In this document: piece by piece, positions 55,436 through 62,975 of the stretch
How positions within the stretch are numbered: the first letter of the stretch is position 1
How the letters are laid out: every line of letters starts with the position of its first letter
Origin: Mesorhizobium amorphae CCNWGS0123
Lineage (GTDB): Bacteria > Pseudomonadota > Alphaproteobacteria > Rhizobiales > Rhizobiaceae
Length of the DNA: 64,000 nucleotides
Reading direction: 5' to 3'
Assembly: GCF_001686985.1 (NCBI RefSeq)
Contig: NZ_CP015318.1
Span: forward strand, 2,292,001 to 2,356,000
Position numbers and translations under genes: made by a program
The notes under the pieces: generated by a model
The model's input: the letters and a program-made list of their open reading frames with translations, nothing else
Databases searched by the model: none
Told to the model about the DNA's origin: nothing

Positions 55436-55452
55436 GGTCAAATTCCTTGATT

Positions 55453-55503
55453 GAGCATGATCTTTATCCGAAAAACCGGTTCCCACTTTTCGGGATCATG
55501 CTC
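55453..55503. repeat. Rhizobial palindromic repeat (RIME-like)
   Basis: Perfect 10-bp outer arms GAGCATGATC (55453-55462) and GATCATGCTC (55494-55503) enclose inner CCGAAAA/TTTTCGG arms around AACCGGTTCCCA. This is, from memory, a very frequent intergenic palindrome in Mesorhizobium and Rhizobium. It sits in the AnmK 5' region. The following 257 bases to 55760 show no gene. Confidence 0.75.
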
Positions 55504-55760
55504 CTAGCCTCCGTTGACGAGATCGCCGCTGTCGAGAAGACGTGTCGGATGGTTCCGGCTGGCGGGCAAGGTCCAGCCTTGTCTTTGTCGAAGTCAATCC
55601 ACAGACCGTTGCCGGCGGAACCGGTATTTTGGTTTCTGCGCCTGTCTGGCTCAACAACGGCAGCAACGCCATCTCTTGCCTGTCGCCCGCGAAGGCGCGA
55701 CGCTACGAGCAGCGTCTGGCGAAGTGCTTCCGCCGGAGGCTAACCAGGGAGGAAAAAATC

Positions 55761-56450
55761 ATGGCATCCGACGTCGCAGTGATAGCAGGCGCGGGGCAGG
55801 GGCTCAGCGCCTCGCTCGCGCGCCTTCTCGCCAAGGAGGGTTTTCGCGTCGTACTGGCCGCCCGCAACACCGGCAAGCTCGCCCCGCTGGTCGGGGAGAC
55901 CGGAGCGCTCGCCGTCGAAACGGACGTCGCCGATCCGGCCTCCGTCGCAAGCCTGTTCGACGCCGCCGACAAGGTCGGCTCGCTGGCCCTTGCCGTGTTC
56001 AACGCCAGCGGCCGCACGCGCGGCCCGATCGCCGAACTCGATCCGGACGCCGTCAAGCAGGCCCTTTTGGTCGGCGCCTATGGCGGCTTCCTGGTCGGCC
56101 AGCAGGCGGCGCGGCGGCTGTTGGCGCGCGGTTCCGGTTCGATCCTGTTCACAGGCGCCACCGCCAGCCTCAAGGGCTTTCCCGGTTCGGCCGGCTTTGC
56201 CATGCCGAAATTCGGCCTGCGCGGCCTGGCGCAGTCCATGGCCCGCGAGCTTAGCCCGAAGAACATCCATGTCGCGCATTTCATCATCGACGGCGCCATC
56301 CAGCCGCCCGGACAGGCCGAGGAGCCGGACCGGCCGGATCGCCGTCTGTCGCCGGACGCGATCGCCGAGACCTATCTCGGGACCCATCGCCAGCATCGCA
56401 GCGCCTGGAGTTTTGAAGTCGAACTAAGGCCCTGGGTCGAGACGTTCTGA
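55761..56450 (+). CDS. Short-chain dehydrogenase/reductase with Phe in place of the catalytic Tyr
   Basis: 229 aa from MASDVAVIAGAGQGLSASLA, with GGGAGG 6 nt upstream. The cofactor motif GAGQGLS is at residues 10-16, and AARNTGK suggests NADP preference. The active-site Ser region SILFTGATASLKG is present, but the expected Y-x-x-x-K reads F-A-M-P-K (GFAMPKFGLRGLAQSMAREL). This Phe substitution recurs in one SDR subgroup, so it is probably genuine, but it implies an altered mechanism or a non-catalytic role. No operon partner. Confidence 0.87.
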   Translation: MASDVAVIAGAGQGLSASLARLLAKEGFRVVLAARNTGKLAPLVGETGALAVETDVADPASVASLFDAADKVGSLALAVFNASGRTRGPIAELDPDAVKQALLVGAYGGFLVGQQAARRLLARGSGSILFTGATASLKGFPGSAGFAMPKFGLRGLAQSMARELSPKNIHVAHFIIDGAIQPPGQAEEPDRPDRRLSPDAIAETYLGTHRQHRSAWSFEVELRPWVETF

Positions 56451-56686
56451 TCTTTCGATCCGAAGCCGGCGCCACGATTCTGCACAGCACCTGTCGCTCG
56501 CCGCCTGCCTTATGCCACACGCTGGTGGGCGTGCTCGCCGTCGCAGGATCTTTGAGAGAATATTCCCTGCTTCGCGTTGAAGAAGAAAAGCGGTTCTTTG
56601 ATCGCAAGCGCAGCATTGCCGATCTTGTCATCAAGGCTTCGCATCCCGCCTGGCCGATATGACTTCAGCATTGCAAGGAACGCATC

Positions 56687-57541
56687 ATGTCCGAACGCGG
56701 AAACGCTTTTAAGCCTTTCGTTTCAACATCAGTCACCAGGCGCGCAGGTCTTGCCGCGCTTCTGGCTTCGGCGCTTGCCATTGTTGCCTTGGCTGCGCCG
56801 ACTCCGTCCTTCGCCGAGGACAAGAAGGCGATCAAGGTCGGCATCATCAGCGGCGAGGATGAGGATGTCTGGCGTGTCGTCGTAGCCCAGGCCGCCGAAA
56901 AAGGCCTGACGATCGACACCGTCGTCTTCAACGACTACACACAGCCCAACGAGGCGCTAGAGCGTGGCGAGATCGACGCCAATGCCTTCCAGCACAAGCC
57001 CTATCTCGACAACCAGATCAAGACTCAAGGGTATCACATCGTCCCGGTCGGCTATACCGGCGTCTGGCCGATCGGCCTCTATTCCAAGAAATACGCCAAG
57101 GTCGCCGACCTGCCCGAAGGCGCCGTCATCGGCCTGCCGAACGATCCGTCCAACGAGGGCCGCGCGCTGCGTGTGCTGCAGAACGAAGGCGTCCTCAAGC
57201 TGAAGGACGGCACCGGCATCCTGGCGACCACCGCCGACATCGCTGAGAACCCGAAGAAGGTCATCATCAAGGAACTCGATGCCGGCATTGTCGGGCGTTC
57301 GGTCGAGGATCTCGACGCCGCCGTGGTCAACACCGACTGGGCGCTGAAGAGCGGCCTTGGGCCTGACAACCGCATCGCCCAGGAGCCGGTGGCCGACAAT
57401 CCCTACCGCAACTTCATCGCGGTCAGGGCCGGCAACGAGAACGAGCCCTGGGTCAAGACCTTGGTCGCTGCCTACCAGAACGAGACGGTCAAGGCCGAGT
57501 TCGACAAGGTCTACAAGGGCACCGGGATCAGCGCCTATTGA
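56687..57541 (+). CDS. metQ: MetQ/NlpA-family methionine-type ABC binding protein
   Basis: 284 aa. Signal sequence about residues 18-43 (AGLAALLASALAIVALAAPTP then SFAED); no lipobox Cys, so a soluble periplasmic form. NlpA-family landmarks: DYTQPNEALERGEIDANAFQHKPYL, LYSKKYAKVADLPEGAVIGLPNDP and ELDAGIVGRSVEDLDAAVVN. It is the first gene of a metQ-metN-metI operon. Ligand is probably D/L-methionine or a related compound. In the 236 bp upstream I see no recognisable SAM riboswitch. Confidence 0.9.
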   Translation: MSERGNAFKPFVSTSVTRRAGLAALLASALAIVALAAPTPSFAEDKKAIKVGIISGEDEDVWRVVVAQAAEKGLTIDTVVFNDYTQPNEALERGEIDANAFQHKPYLDNQIKTQGYHIVPVGYTGVWPIGLYSKKYAKVADLPEGAVIGLPNDPSNEGRALRVLQNEGVLKLKDGTGILATTADIAENPKKVIIKELDAGIVGRSVEDLDAAVVNTDWALKSGLGPDNRIAQEPVADNPYRNFIAVRAGNENEPWVKTLVAAYQNETVKAEFDKVYKGTGISAY

Positions 57542-57620
57542 TCGGCGCATGGCAGAAACAGGCGGTCCGCCACGGAGCGGGCCGCCATCGCATTTGCGGA
57601 ACGCTGAGACGGAAACAAAG

Positions 57621-58706
57621 ATGAACCAGCATGTCACAGCTGAAGTGGCGGATCGGGCCTATTCCACTGCTTCGGAAGACGTCGTCCGTCTCACCGATCT
57701 GAAGCGACGCTTCGGCGCGACGCCGGCGCTCGACGGCGTCTCGCTGACGGTGCGCAAGGGCGAGATACTCGGCATCATCGGCCGCAGCGGCGCCGGCAAG
57801 TCGACGCTGATCCGCTGCCTGAACGGGCTGGAGCGGCCGGATTCCGGCGAGGTGTTCATCGAGGGCCGCGAGATCAGCCGGCTTGGCGAGCGTGAGCTGC
57901 AGCCGCTGCGGCGCCGCATCGGCATGATCTTCCAGCACTTCAACCTGCTGTCGGCCAAGACCGTCGAGGACAATGTCGCGTTGCCACTCAAGCTCGAGGG
58001 CCGGCCCAAGGCCGAGCGGCTGGCGCGTGCCGCCGAACTCCTGGACCTCGTCGGCCTGTCGGAGAAGGCGAAAGCCTATCCGGCCTCGCTGTCGGGCGGC
58101 CAGAAACAGCGTGTCGGCATCGCCAGGGCGCTCGCCGCGCGCCCCGCGCTGCTGCTTTCCGACGAAGCGACCTCGGCGCTGGACCCGGAGACGACGCGCT
58201 CGATCCTGGCCCTGCTGAAAGACATCAACCGGCGGCTTGGCCTGACCATATTGCTCATCACCCACGAGATGGAGGTGATCCGTTCGATCGCCGACCGCGT
58301 GGCGGTGATCGACGCCGGGTGCATCGTCGAGCAGGGCCCGGTCTGGTCGGTGTTTGCCGACCCGCGTTCGGAAATCACCAAAAGCCTGCTCGGCGGCATC
58401 CGTCCGCAACTGCCGGCCGAGATCGCCAGCCGGCTCGTGCCAGGAGCCGGCGGAGACGCGATCCTCAGGATCGACGTCGCCGGCGAGGCCGCGCGGGCCC
58501 CGCTGCTATCGGACCTTGCCGATGCCCTGCCGGGTCCGTTCCGCCTCGTGCATGGCGGCATCGACCATGTCCAGCAGCAGCCGGTCGGCACGCTGTTCCT
58601 GGCGGTGGCGGGCAACGATGAAAATCATCTGTCGCAAGTGATCGCATTCCTGAAAGCCCGCCAGGCGCGGGTGGAGGTGCTTGGCCATGTCGCCGGTTCT
58701 GTTTGA
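57621..58706 (+). CDS. metN: Methionine-type ABC transporter ATP-binding protein
   Basis: 361 aa from MNQHVTAEVADRAYSTASED. Walker A GRSGAGKST at residues 54-62, Q-loop MIFQHFNLLSAKTV (the MetN version), signature SLSGGQKQRVGIARAL, Walker B LLLSDEATSALDPETT and H-loop ITHEM. The last 90 residues form the C-terminal NIL/ACT-like sensor domain of MetN (ILRIDVAGEAARAPLL and LFLAVAGNDENHLSQVI). It lies 79 nt after metQ and overlaps metI by 20 nt. Confidence 0.92.
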   Translation: MNQHVTAEVADRAYSTASEDVVRLTDLKRRFGATPALDGVSLTVRKGEILGIIGRSGAGKSTLIRCLNGLERPDSGEVFIEGREISRLGERELQPLRRRIGMIFQHFNLLSAKTVEDNVALPLKLEGRPKAERLARAAELLDLVGLSEKAKAYPASLSGGQKQRVGIARALAARPALLLSDEATSALDPETTRSILALLKDINRRLGLTILLITHEMEVIRSIADRVAVIDAGCIVEQGPVWSVFADPRSEITKSLLGGIRPQLPAEIASRLVPGAGGDAILRIDVAGEAARAPLLSDLADALPGPFRLVHGGIDHVQQQPVGTLFLAVAGNDENHLSQVIAFLKARQARVEVLGHVAGSV

Positions 58707-59343
58707 GCTTCTCATTCGTTCGATCTGGGAGACGGTCCTGATGACCGGGGCCTCCGGCCTCATCTCGCTGGTCTTCGGCCTGCCGCTGGGCCTGGCGCTG
58801 GTCGCCACCGATCGCGGCGGCATCGCCGAAAGCCTGTGGGTAAACCGCGCGCTTGGCGCGGTCATCAACGGCTTCCGTTCCGTTCCCTTCATCATCCTTC
58901 TGGTGGCGCTCATCCCGGTGACGCGGCTGATCGTCGGCACCTCCATCGGCACCTGGGCGGCCATCGTGCCGCTGTCGATCGCTGCCACACCCTACTATGC
59001 CCGCATCGCCGAAGTGTCGCTGCGCGAAGTCGATCACGGGCTGATTGAGGCGGCGCGCGCCATGGGCGGCAACCGCTGGACGATCATCCGCGAGGTGCTG
59101 GTGCCGGAGGCGCTGCCCGGCATCGTCGCCGGATTCACGGTGACGCTGGTGACGCTGATCGGCGCCTCGGCCATGGCCGGTGCCATCGGCGCCGGCGGAC
59201 TGGGCGACCTTGCCATCCGTTACGGCTACCAGCGCTTCGAGACCAGCGTCATGGTGGCGGTCGTCATCGTCCTCATCATCCTGGTCTGCGGCATCCAGTG
59301 GGCCGGCGACCGCCTGGTCGCCAGGCTGGACCACCGCGCATGA
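58687..59343 (+). CDS. metI: Methionine-type ABC transporter permease
   Basis: 218 aa from MSPVLFELLIRSIWETVLM; an in-frame TTG lies two codons earlier. Five to six membrane segments with the family ABC-contact motif GLIEAARAMGGNRWTIIREV at about residues 115-135 and the MetI C-terminal IGAGGLGDLAIRYGYQRFE. Overlaps metN by 20 nt, so it is translated from the same message. Forms the inner-membrane channel of the MetNIQ importer. Confidence 0.92.
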   Translation: MSPVLFELLIRSIWETVLMTGASGLISLVFGLPLGLALVATDRGGIAESLWVNRALGAVINGFRSVPFIILLVALIPVTRLIVGTSIGTWAAIVPLSIAATPYYARIAEVSLREVDHGLIEAARAMGGNRWTIIREVLVPEALPGIVAGFTVTLVTLIGASAMAGAIGAGGLGDLAIRYGYQRFETSVMVAVVIVLIILVCGIQWAGDRLVARLDHRA

Positions 59344-59524
59344 CCGGATTGGCCGGGCGCAAGCAGGCTGGGTATCCGTTCGGACGTTCTTTGCCCGCAG
59401 GCGGCAAAATGCAGGCCGGCGTTCTCCCATCGGCGTCGAGTTTGGATCGTCCGTTGCTTGGATCGCAAAGGCCTGCGTGCCACCGTGGCGGTCAGGCGCA
59501 ACGCCCCGCATAAGGAGCCTGAGC

Positions 59525-60544
59525 ATGCCCAGAATTGTCCCTGTGCTCGATCTTGACCGCCTCGAACAGGGCGCATCGGAGCGCCGGACCTTTCTATTCG
59601 ACCTGCGCACCGCCGCTCGCGATGTCGGCTTCTTCTATCTCAGCGGCCACGGCATATCGGCCTCGGAGATTGCCGACGTGCTCGATGCGTCGCGCCGCTT
59701 CTTTGCCTTGCCGGAGGCCGACAAGCTGGCCATCGAAATGGTCAAATCCTCGCAATTCCGCGGCTATACGCGCGCCGGCGGCGAACTGACCAAGGGCAAG
59801 GCCGACTGGCGCGAGCAGCTCGACATCGGCGTCGAGCGCCCGATCATCCCGCAAGGTCCGGGCGTTCCCGCCTGGACGCGGCTGCAAGGGCCGAACCAAT
59901 GGCCGGCGTCCCTGCCGGAGCTGAAGCCGGCGCTGCTGGCATGGCAGGCGAGGGCGACCGAGGTGGCGATCCGCCTTTTGAAGGCCTTTGCCCAATCGCT
60001 CGACCAGGCCGAGGACGCTTTCGATCCGATCTATCGCGACGAGCCCAACCACCGCATGAAGATCGTGCGCTATCCCGGCCGTGACGCGACCGGCGACGAC
60101 CAGGGCGTCGGCGCGCACAAGGACGGCGGCTTCCTGACCCTGCTGCTGCAGGACGAGAACAAGGGCTTGCAGGTCGAGTATGACGGCAGCTGGGTCAATG
60201 TGGACCCGCTTCCCGGAACGCTGGTGGTCAACATCGGCGAGCTGCTCGAACTGGCTTCCAACGGCTATCTTCGGGCGACCGTGCATCGCGTCGTCACACC
60301 GCCGCCTGGTGTCGAGCGGATCTCGCTTCCGTTCTTCTTCAGCGCTCGGCTCGACGCGACGATCCCGCTGCTCAACCTGCCCGAGGATCTGGCGGCCGAG
60401 GCGCGCGGCCCGGCCAGTGATCCCGACAATCCGCTGTTTCGCGATGTCGGAACCAACGTGCTGAAAAGCCGGCTGCGCTCGCATCCCGATGTGGCGAAGC
60501 GGCACTATGCCGACCTGCTGGAAACGGCTGCCGCTGCCGGCTGA
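59525..60544 (+). CDS. 2-oxoglutarate/Fe(II)-dependent dioxygenase (isopenicillin-N-synthase-like)
   Basis: 339 aa from MPRIVPVLDLDRL, with AAGGAG 8 nt before the ATG. DIOX_N domain at residues 5-110 (RDVGFFYLSGHGIS), then the 2OG-FeII core with H-x-D in VGAHKDGGFLTLLLQD (about residue 198) and the distal His in RATVHRVV, followed by R-x-S in ERISLPFFF. Soluble enzyme acting on a small molecule. It is 181 nt downstream of metI on the same strand, an interval without other features. Substrate unknown. Confidence 0.88.
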   Translation: MPRIVPVLDLDRLEQGASERRTFLFDLRTAARDVGFFYLSGHGISASEIADVLDASRRFFALPEADKLAIEMVKSSQFRGYTRAGGELTKGKADWREQLDIGVERPIIPQGPGVPAWTRLQGPNQWPASLPELKPALLAWQARATEVAIRLLKAFAQSLDQAEDAFDPIYRDEPNHRMKIVRYPGRDATGDDQGVGAHKDGGFLTLLLQDENKGLQVEYDGSWVNVDPLPGTLVVNIGELLELASNGYLRATVHRVVTPPPGVERISLPFFFSARLDATIPLLNLPEDLAAEARGPASDPDNPLFRDVGTNVLKSRLRSHPDVAKRHYADLLETAAAAG

Positions 60545-60639
60545 TTTTGCTGCAGCAATGGAGCCGAATTTTTCGCCGTTGGCCCCTTTTTTGGAATTCT
60601 GTTCGTCGCAAATGCGCCTGGGCAAGCCCACATAGAGTG

Positions 60640-60740
60640 TATCGTTCGGCGGTTTTCCTCCCATTCCCCGAACGGTGTTCCCCTCTGAAGGTTTGACCTT
60701 CATTTTTGGCCGGGCATTCGCGCCCGGCCTTTTTCTTTTT
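60640..60740 (+). ncRNA. Candidate small RNA, alpha-r8/MmgR-like
   Basis: No open frame. Three hairpins in a row: CGTTCGG/CCGAACG (60643-60649, 60668-60674) with a loop containing TTTTCCTCCC, an anti-Shine-Dalgarno sequence; TGAAGGT/ACCTTCA (60686-60692, 60696-60702) with a 3-nt loop; and the terminator at 60708-60740. A second unpaired C-rich stretch (TTCCCCTC) lies between the first two. Exposed CCTCCC loops plus a strong terminator are the form of rhizobial trans-acting sRNAs such as MmgR, recalled from memory. The 5' end is approximate. Confidence 0.55.
60708..60740 (+). terminator. Strong Rho-independent terminator
   Basis: GGCCGGGC (60708-60715), loop ATTCGC, GCCCGGCC (60722-60729) and then TTTTTCTTTTT (60730-60740). 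A perfect 8-bp GC-rich stem with a long U-tract on the plus strand. It is 164 nt after the dioxygenase stop and most simply belongs to the sRNA candidate. Confidence 0.9.
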
Positions 60741-60810
60741 GAGTGGTCGCCGGCCACATGGCACTGCCATCATCTTCGGGGTCGGCGATTCAATCAAAAG
60801 CTGAGCCGCT

Positions 60811-61938
60811 TCAGACTCTCAGCCGCGAGCCCTCGGGATCGAAGAACGGCATCGGCGCTACGGTCGCTCGTGTCGGTGTCCCATCGATGTCGATGCTGAG
60901 CTCGGTGCCATTTGCAGTGAACGGCAATTTGAGATGCGCGGTCGCCAGCACCTTGCCCAGGGAATAGCCATGGTCGCTGTAGGTCACCACTCCGGCATCC
61001 TTGTCGCCGGCCATGACCCGGGCGTTGGTTGCGGCTGGCTTGTCGCCGTCGAGGATCAGGCCGGTCCAGCGCTCGTCGACACCCTGGTCGCGAACCTTGA
61101 GCAAGGCGTCGCGGCCGACGAAATCGCCCTTGTCGAACCGGATCCAGCGATCGAGGCCGACATGGAACGGTGTGCGGCTTTCGTCCATGTCGATGCCATG
61201 CGCGGGATAGGCCTTCTCCAGCCCCAGCGTGAACATCGCCAGCACACCATATGGCTTGAGGCCGAAATCCCGGCCGGTCCGCATCAGCATGTCCCAGACG
61301 GATGCCGCCTCGTCGGCCGGCACGAACAGCTCGAAGCCGAGTTCGCCGGTCACGCCGGTGCGCGAGATCAGCACGGGCGTCTCGCCGATGCGCCCTGAGG
61401 TGAACGACCAGCGTTTCAGTCCATCCAGATCGGCGTCGGAAACCAGCACCTTCAGCAGTTCGCGCGAGCGCGGCCCCTGGATCGTCGGGAAGGCGATGGC
61501 CGCGGTGATGTCGGTGACATAGGCCTTGCGCCCTTCGGCATGATGCAGCAGCCAGGGCAGCATCTTGAGGCGGTTGACCGAGCCGGTCACCAGCATGAAA
61601 TGCTCCGGCGCCAGCCGGAACACGGTGAGGTCGTCCATGATGCCGCCGTCCTCGCGGCACACCGTGGAATAGCGCACTTGGCCCGGCTTCATCGCAGATG
61701 CATCATTGACGATGACATGGTTGACCAGCGCCACGGCATCCGGCCCCTTGATGTCCATCTTGCCCATGGTGCTGAGGTCCTGGACGCCGACATTGGCGCG
61801 CGTGTTCAGGTGCTCGTCGGCGATGCCGGAATAGTATTTGGCCGAGATGAAATCGCCGCCGACCCGACCCATGGTCGCGCCCAGCCCGACGATGCTGCCG
61901 TAGAAAGGGGATCGCCGCTCAGCCAAGGAGGTCTCCAT
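60811..61938 (-). CDS. GcvT-family aminomethyltransferase-like protein
   Basis: 375 aa from METSLAERRSPFYGSIVGLG. GcvT landmarks: YYSGIADEHLNTRANVGVQDLSTM (the usual H-x-x-x-R-x-x-x-G-x-x-D), HVIVNDASAMKPGQVRYSTV, GVTGELGFELFVP, LGLEKAYPAHGIDMDES and the C-terminal domain. THF-dependent demethylase or aminomethyltransferase. The sequence differs from housekeeping GcvT, and gcvH/gcvP are absent, so a methylated-amine, sarcosine or DMSP-type demethylase is more likely. It is 55 nt downstream of an amino-acid binding protein. Confidence 0.85.
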   Translation of the reverse strand: METSLAERRSPFYGSIVGLGATMGRVGGDFISAKYYSGIADEHLNTRANVGVQDLSTMGKMDIKGPDAVALVNHVIVNDASAMKPGQVRYSTVCREDGGIMDDLTVFRLAPEHFMLVTGSVNRLKMLPWLLHHAEGRKAYVTDITAAIAFPTIQGPRSRELLKVLVSDADLDGLKRWSFTSGRIGETPVLISRTGVTGELGFELFVPADEAASVWDMLMRTGRDFGLKPYGVLAMFTLGLEKAYPAHGIDMDESRTPFHVGLDRWIRFDKGDFVGRDALLKVRDQGVDERWTGLILDGDKPAATNARVMAGDKDAGVVTYSDHGYSLGKVLATAHLKLPFTANGTELSIDIDGTPTRATVAPMPFFDPEGSRLRV

Positions 61939-61993
61939 CGTTCATGAAAAACGGCAGCGCCGGGCGGCGCTGCCGAAGTGGACTGTCGTGAGG

Positions 61994-62770
61994 TCAGGTA
62001 CCGTAGACGTCGAACGAGAAGTACTTGTCGTTGATTTCCTTGTACTTTCCATTGGCACGCAGCGCATCGATGGCGGCGTTGAGCTTGTCGGTCAGCTCCT
62101 TGTTGCCCTTTTGCAGTGCGATGCCGACGCCGGGCCCGTGAATGGCCGGATCGGCCGTCAGCGTGTCAAGCAGCTTGCAGCAGGCGCCGTCGGGCTTCTT
62201 CAGCCATTCCGTCAGGATGATCGAGCCATCCATCATCGCGTCGAGCCGGCCATTGGCCATGTCGGTGCGGGCATCATCGCCGGTCGGATAGGCTTTTATG
62301 GTCGATCCGCTGTATTTCTGCTCGGCGAAGTTCTGATGGATGGTCGTGCTCTGCACGCCCATCGCCTTGCCTTTCAGATCGTCCGGCGAGGTGCCTGCGA
62401 TGGTCGACTCCTTCGGCACGGCGATGGCCGGCGGCGTCTGGTAATATTTGCGGGTGAAGTCGACCTTTTCAGCCCGCTCCGGCGTGATGGTTATGTTGAT
62501 GATGGCATCGAACTTGCCGGCCTGCAGCGCGGGAATGGAGCCGTCGAAATCCTGCACGACGAACTCGCATTCGGTTTTCATCTCGGCGCACAGCGCCTTG
62601 CCGAGATCGATGTCGAAGCCGCCCAGCGTACCGTCGGCATTGGCGTAGTTGAAGGGCGGATAGGCACCCTCGGTGCCGAGCTTGAGTTTCTTGTCCTGGG
62701 CGAAAGCCGCGCCCGAGGCGAGGCAGAAGGCAACTGAAGCGGCAAGCACGAAACGACCGAAAAGACGCAT
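61994..62770 (-). CDS. Polar amino-acid ABC transporter substrate-binding protein
   Basis: 258 aa. Sec signal at about residues 1-24 (FVLAASVAFCLASGAAFA). SBP_bac_3 fold: LKLGTEGAYPPFNYANADGTLGGFDIDLGKAL, FDGSIPALQAGKFDAIINITITPERAEKVDFT and GNKELTDKLNAAIDALRANG. HisJ/ArgT/octopine-type, binding a charged amino acid or related cation in the periplasm. No permease or ATPase gene is next to it; the only linked gene is the GcvT-family protein. Confidence 0.9.
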   Translation of the reverse strand: MRLFGRFVLAASVAFCLASGAAFAQDKKLKLGTEGAYPPFNYANADGTLGGFDIDLGKALCAEMKTECEFVVQDFDGSIPALQAGKFDAIINITITPERAEKVDFTRKYYQTPPAIAVPKESTIAGTSPDDLKGKAMGVQSTTIHQNFAEQKYSGSTIKAYPTGDDARTDMANGRLDAMMDGSIILTEWLKKPDGACCKLLDTLTADPAIHGPGVGIALQKGNKELTDKLNAAIDALRANGKYKEINDKYFSFDVYGT

Positions 62771-62975
62771 GGTCCAGATCTCCGTTGACCAGCGAAGTCT
62801 ACGGTCTTTCAGGCCCGCGGCGGAGACGGAAACGACATATCATGCGCCGATCACGGCGCGATGTCGGCTCTTCAAAACACGCAGCTCGGCCCGCAAGTCC
62901 GACCTACAAGAATTCTTCACAAACGGCTACCTATACTGGCGACGACGTTTGGTTCGGGGTCACGAGGGGGGCGGC

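Noticed and set aside
56284..56634. 116-aa minus-strand frame between the SDR and metQ genes
   Set aside because: Very Arg/Ser-rich, overlaps the SDR end, no ribosome-binding site.
56451..56686. Possible SAM riboswitch upstream of metQ
   Set aside because: I looked for the SAM-I/SAM-II conserved words and did not find them; a covariance-model search would be decisive.
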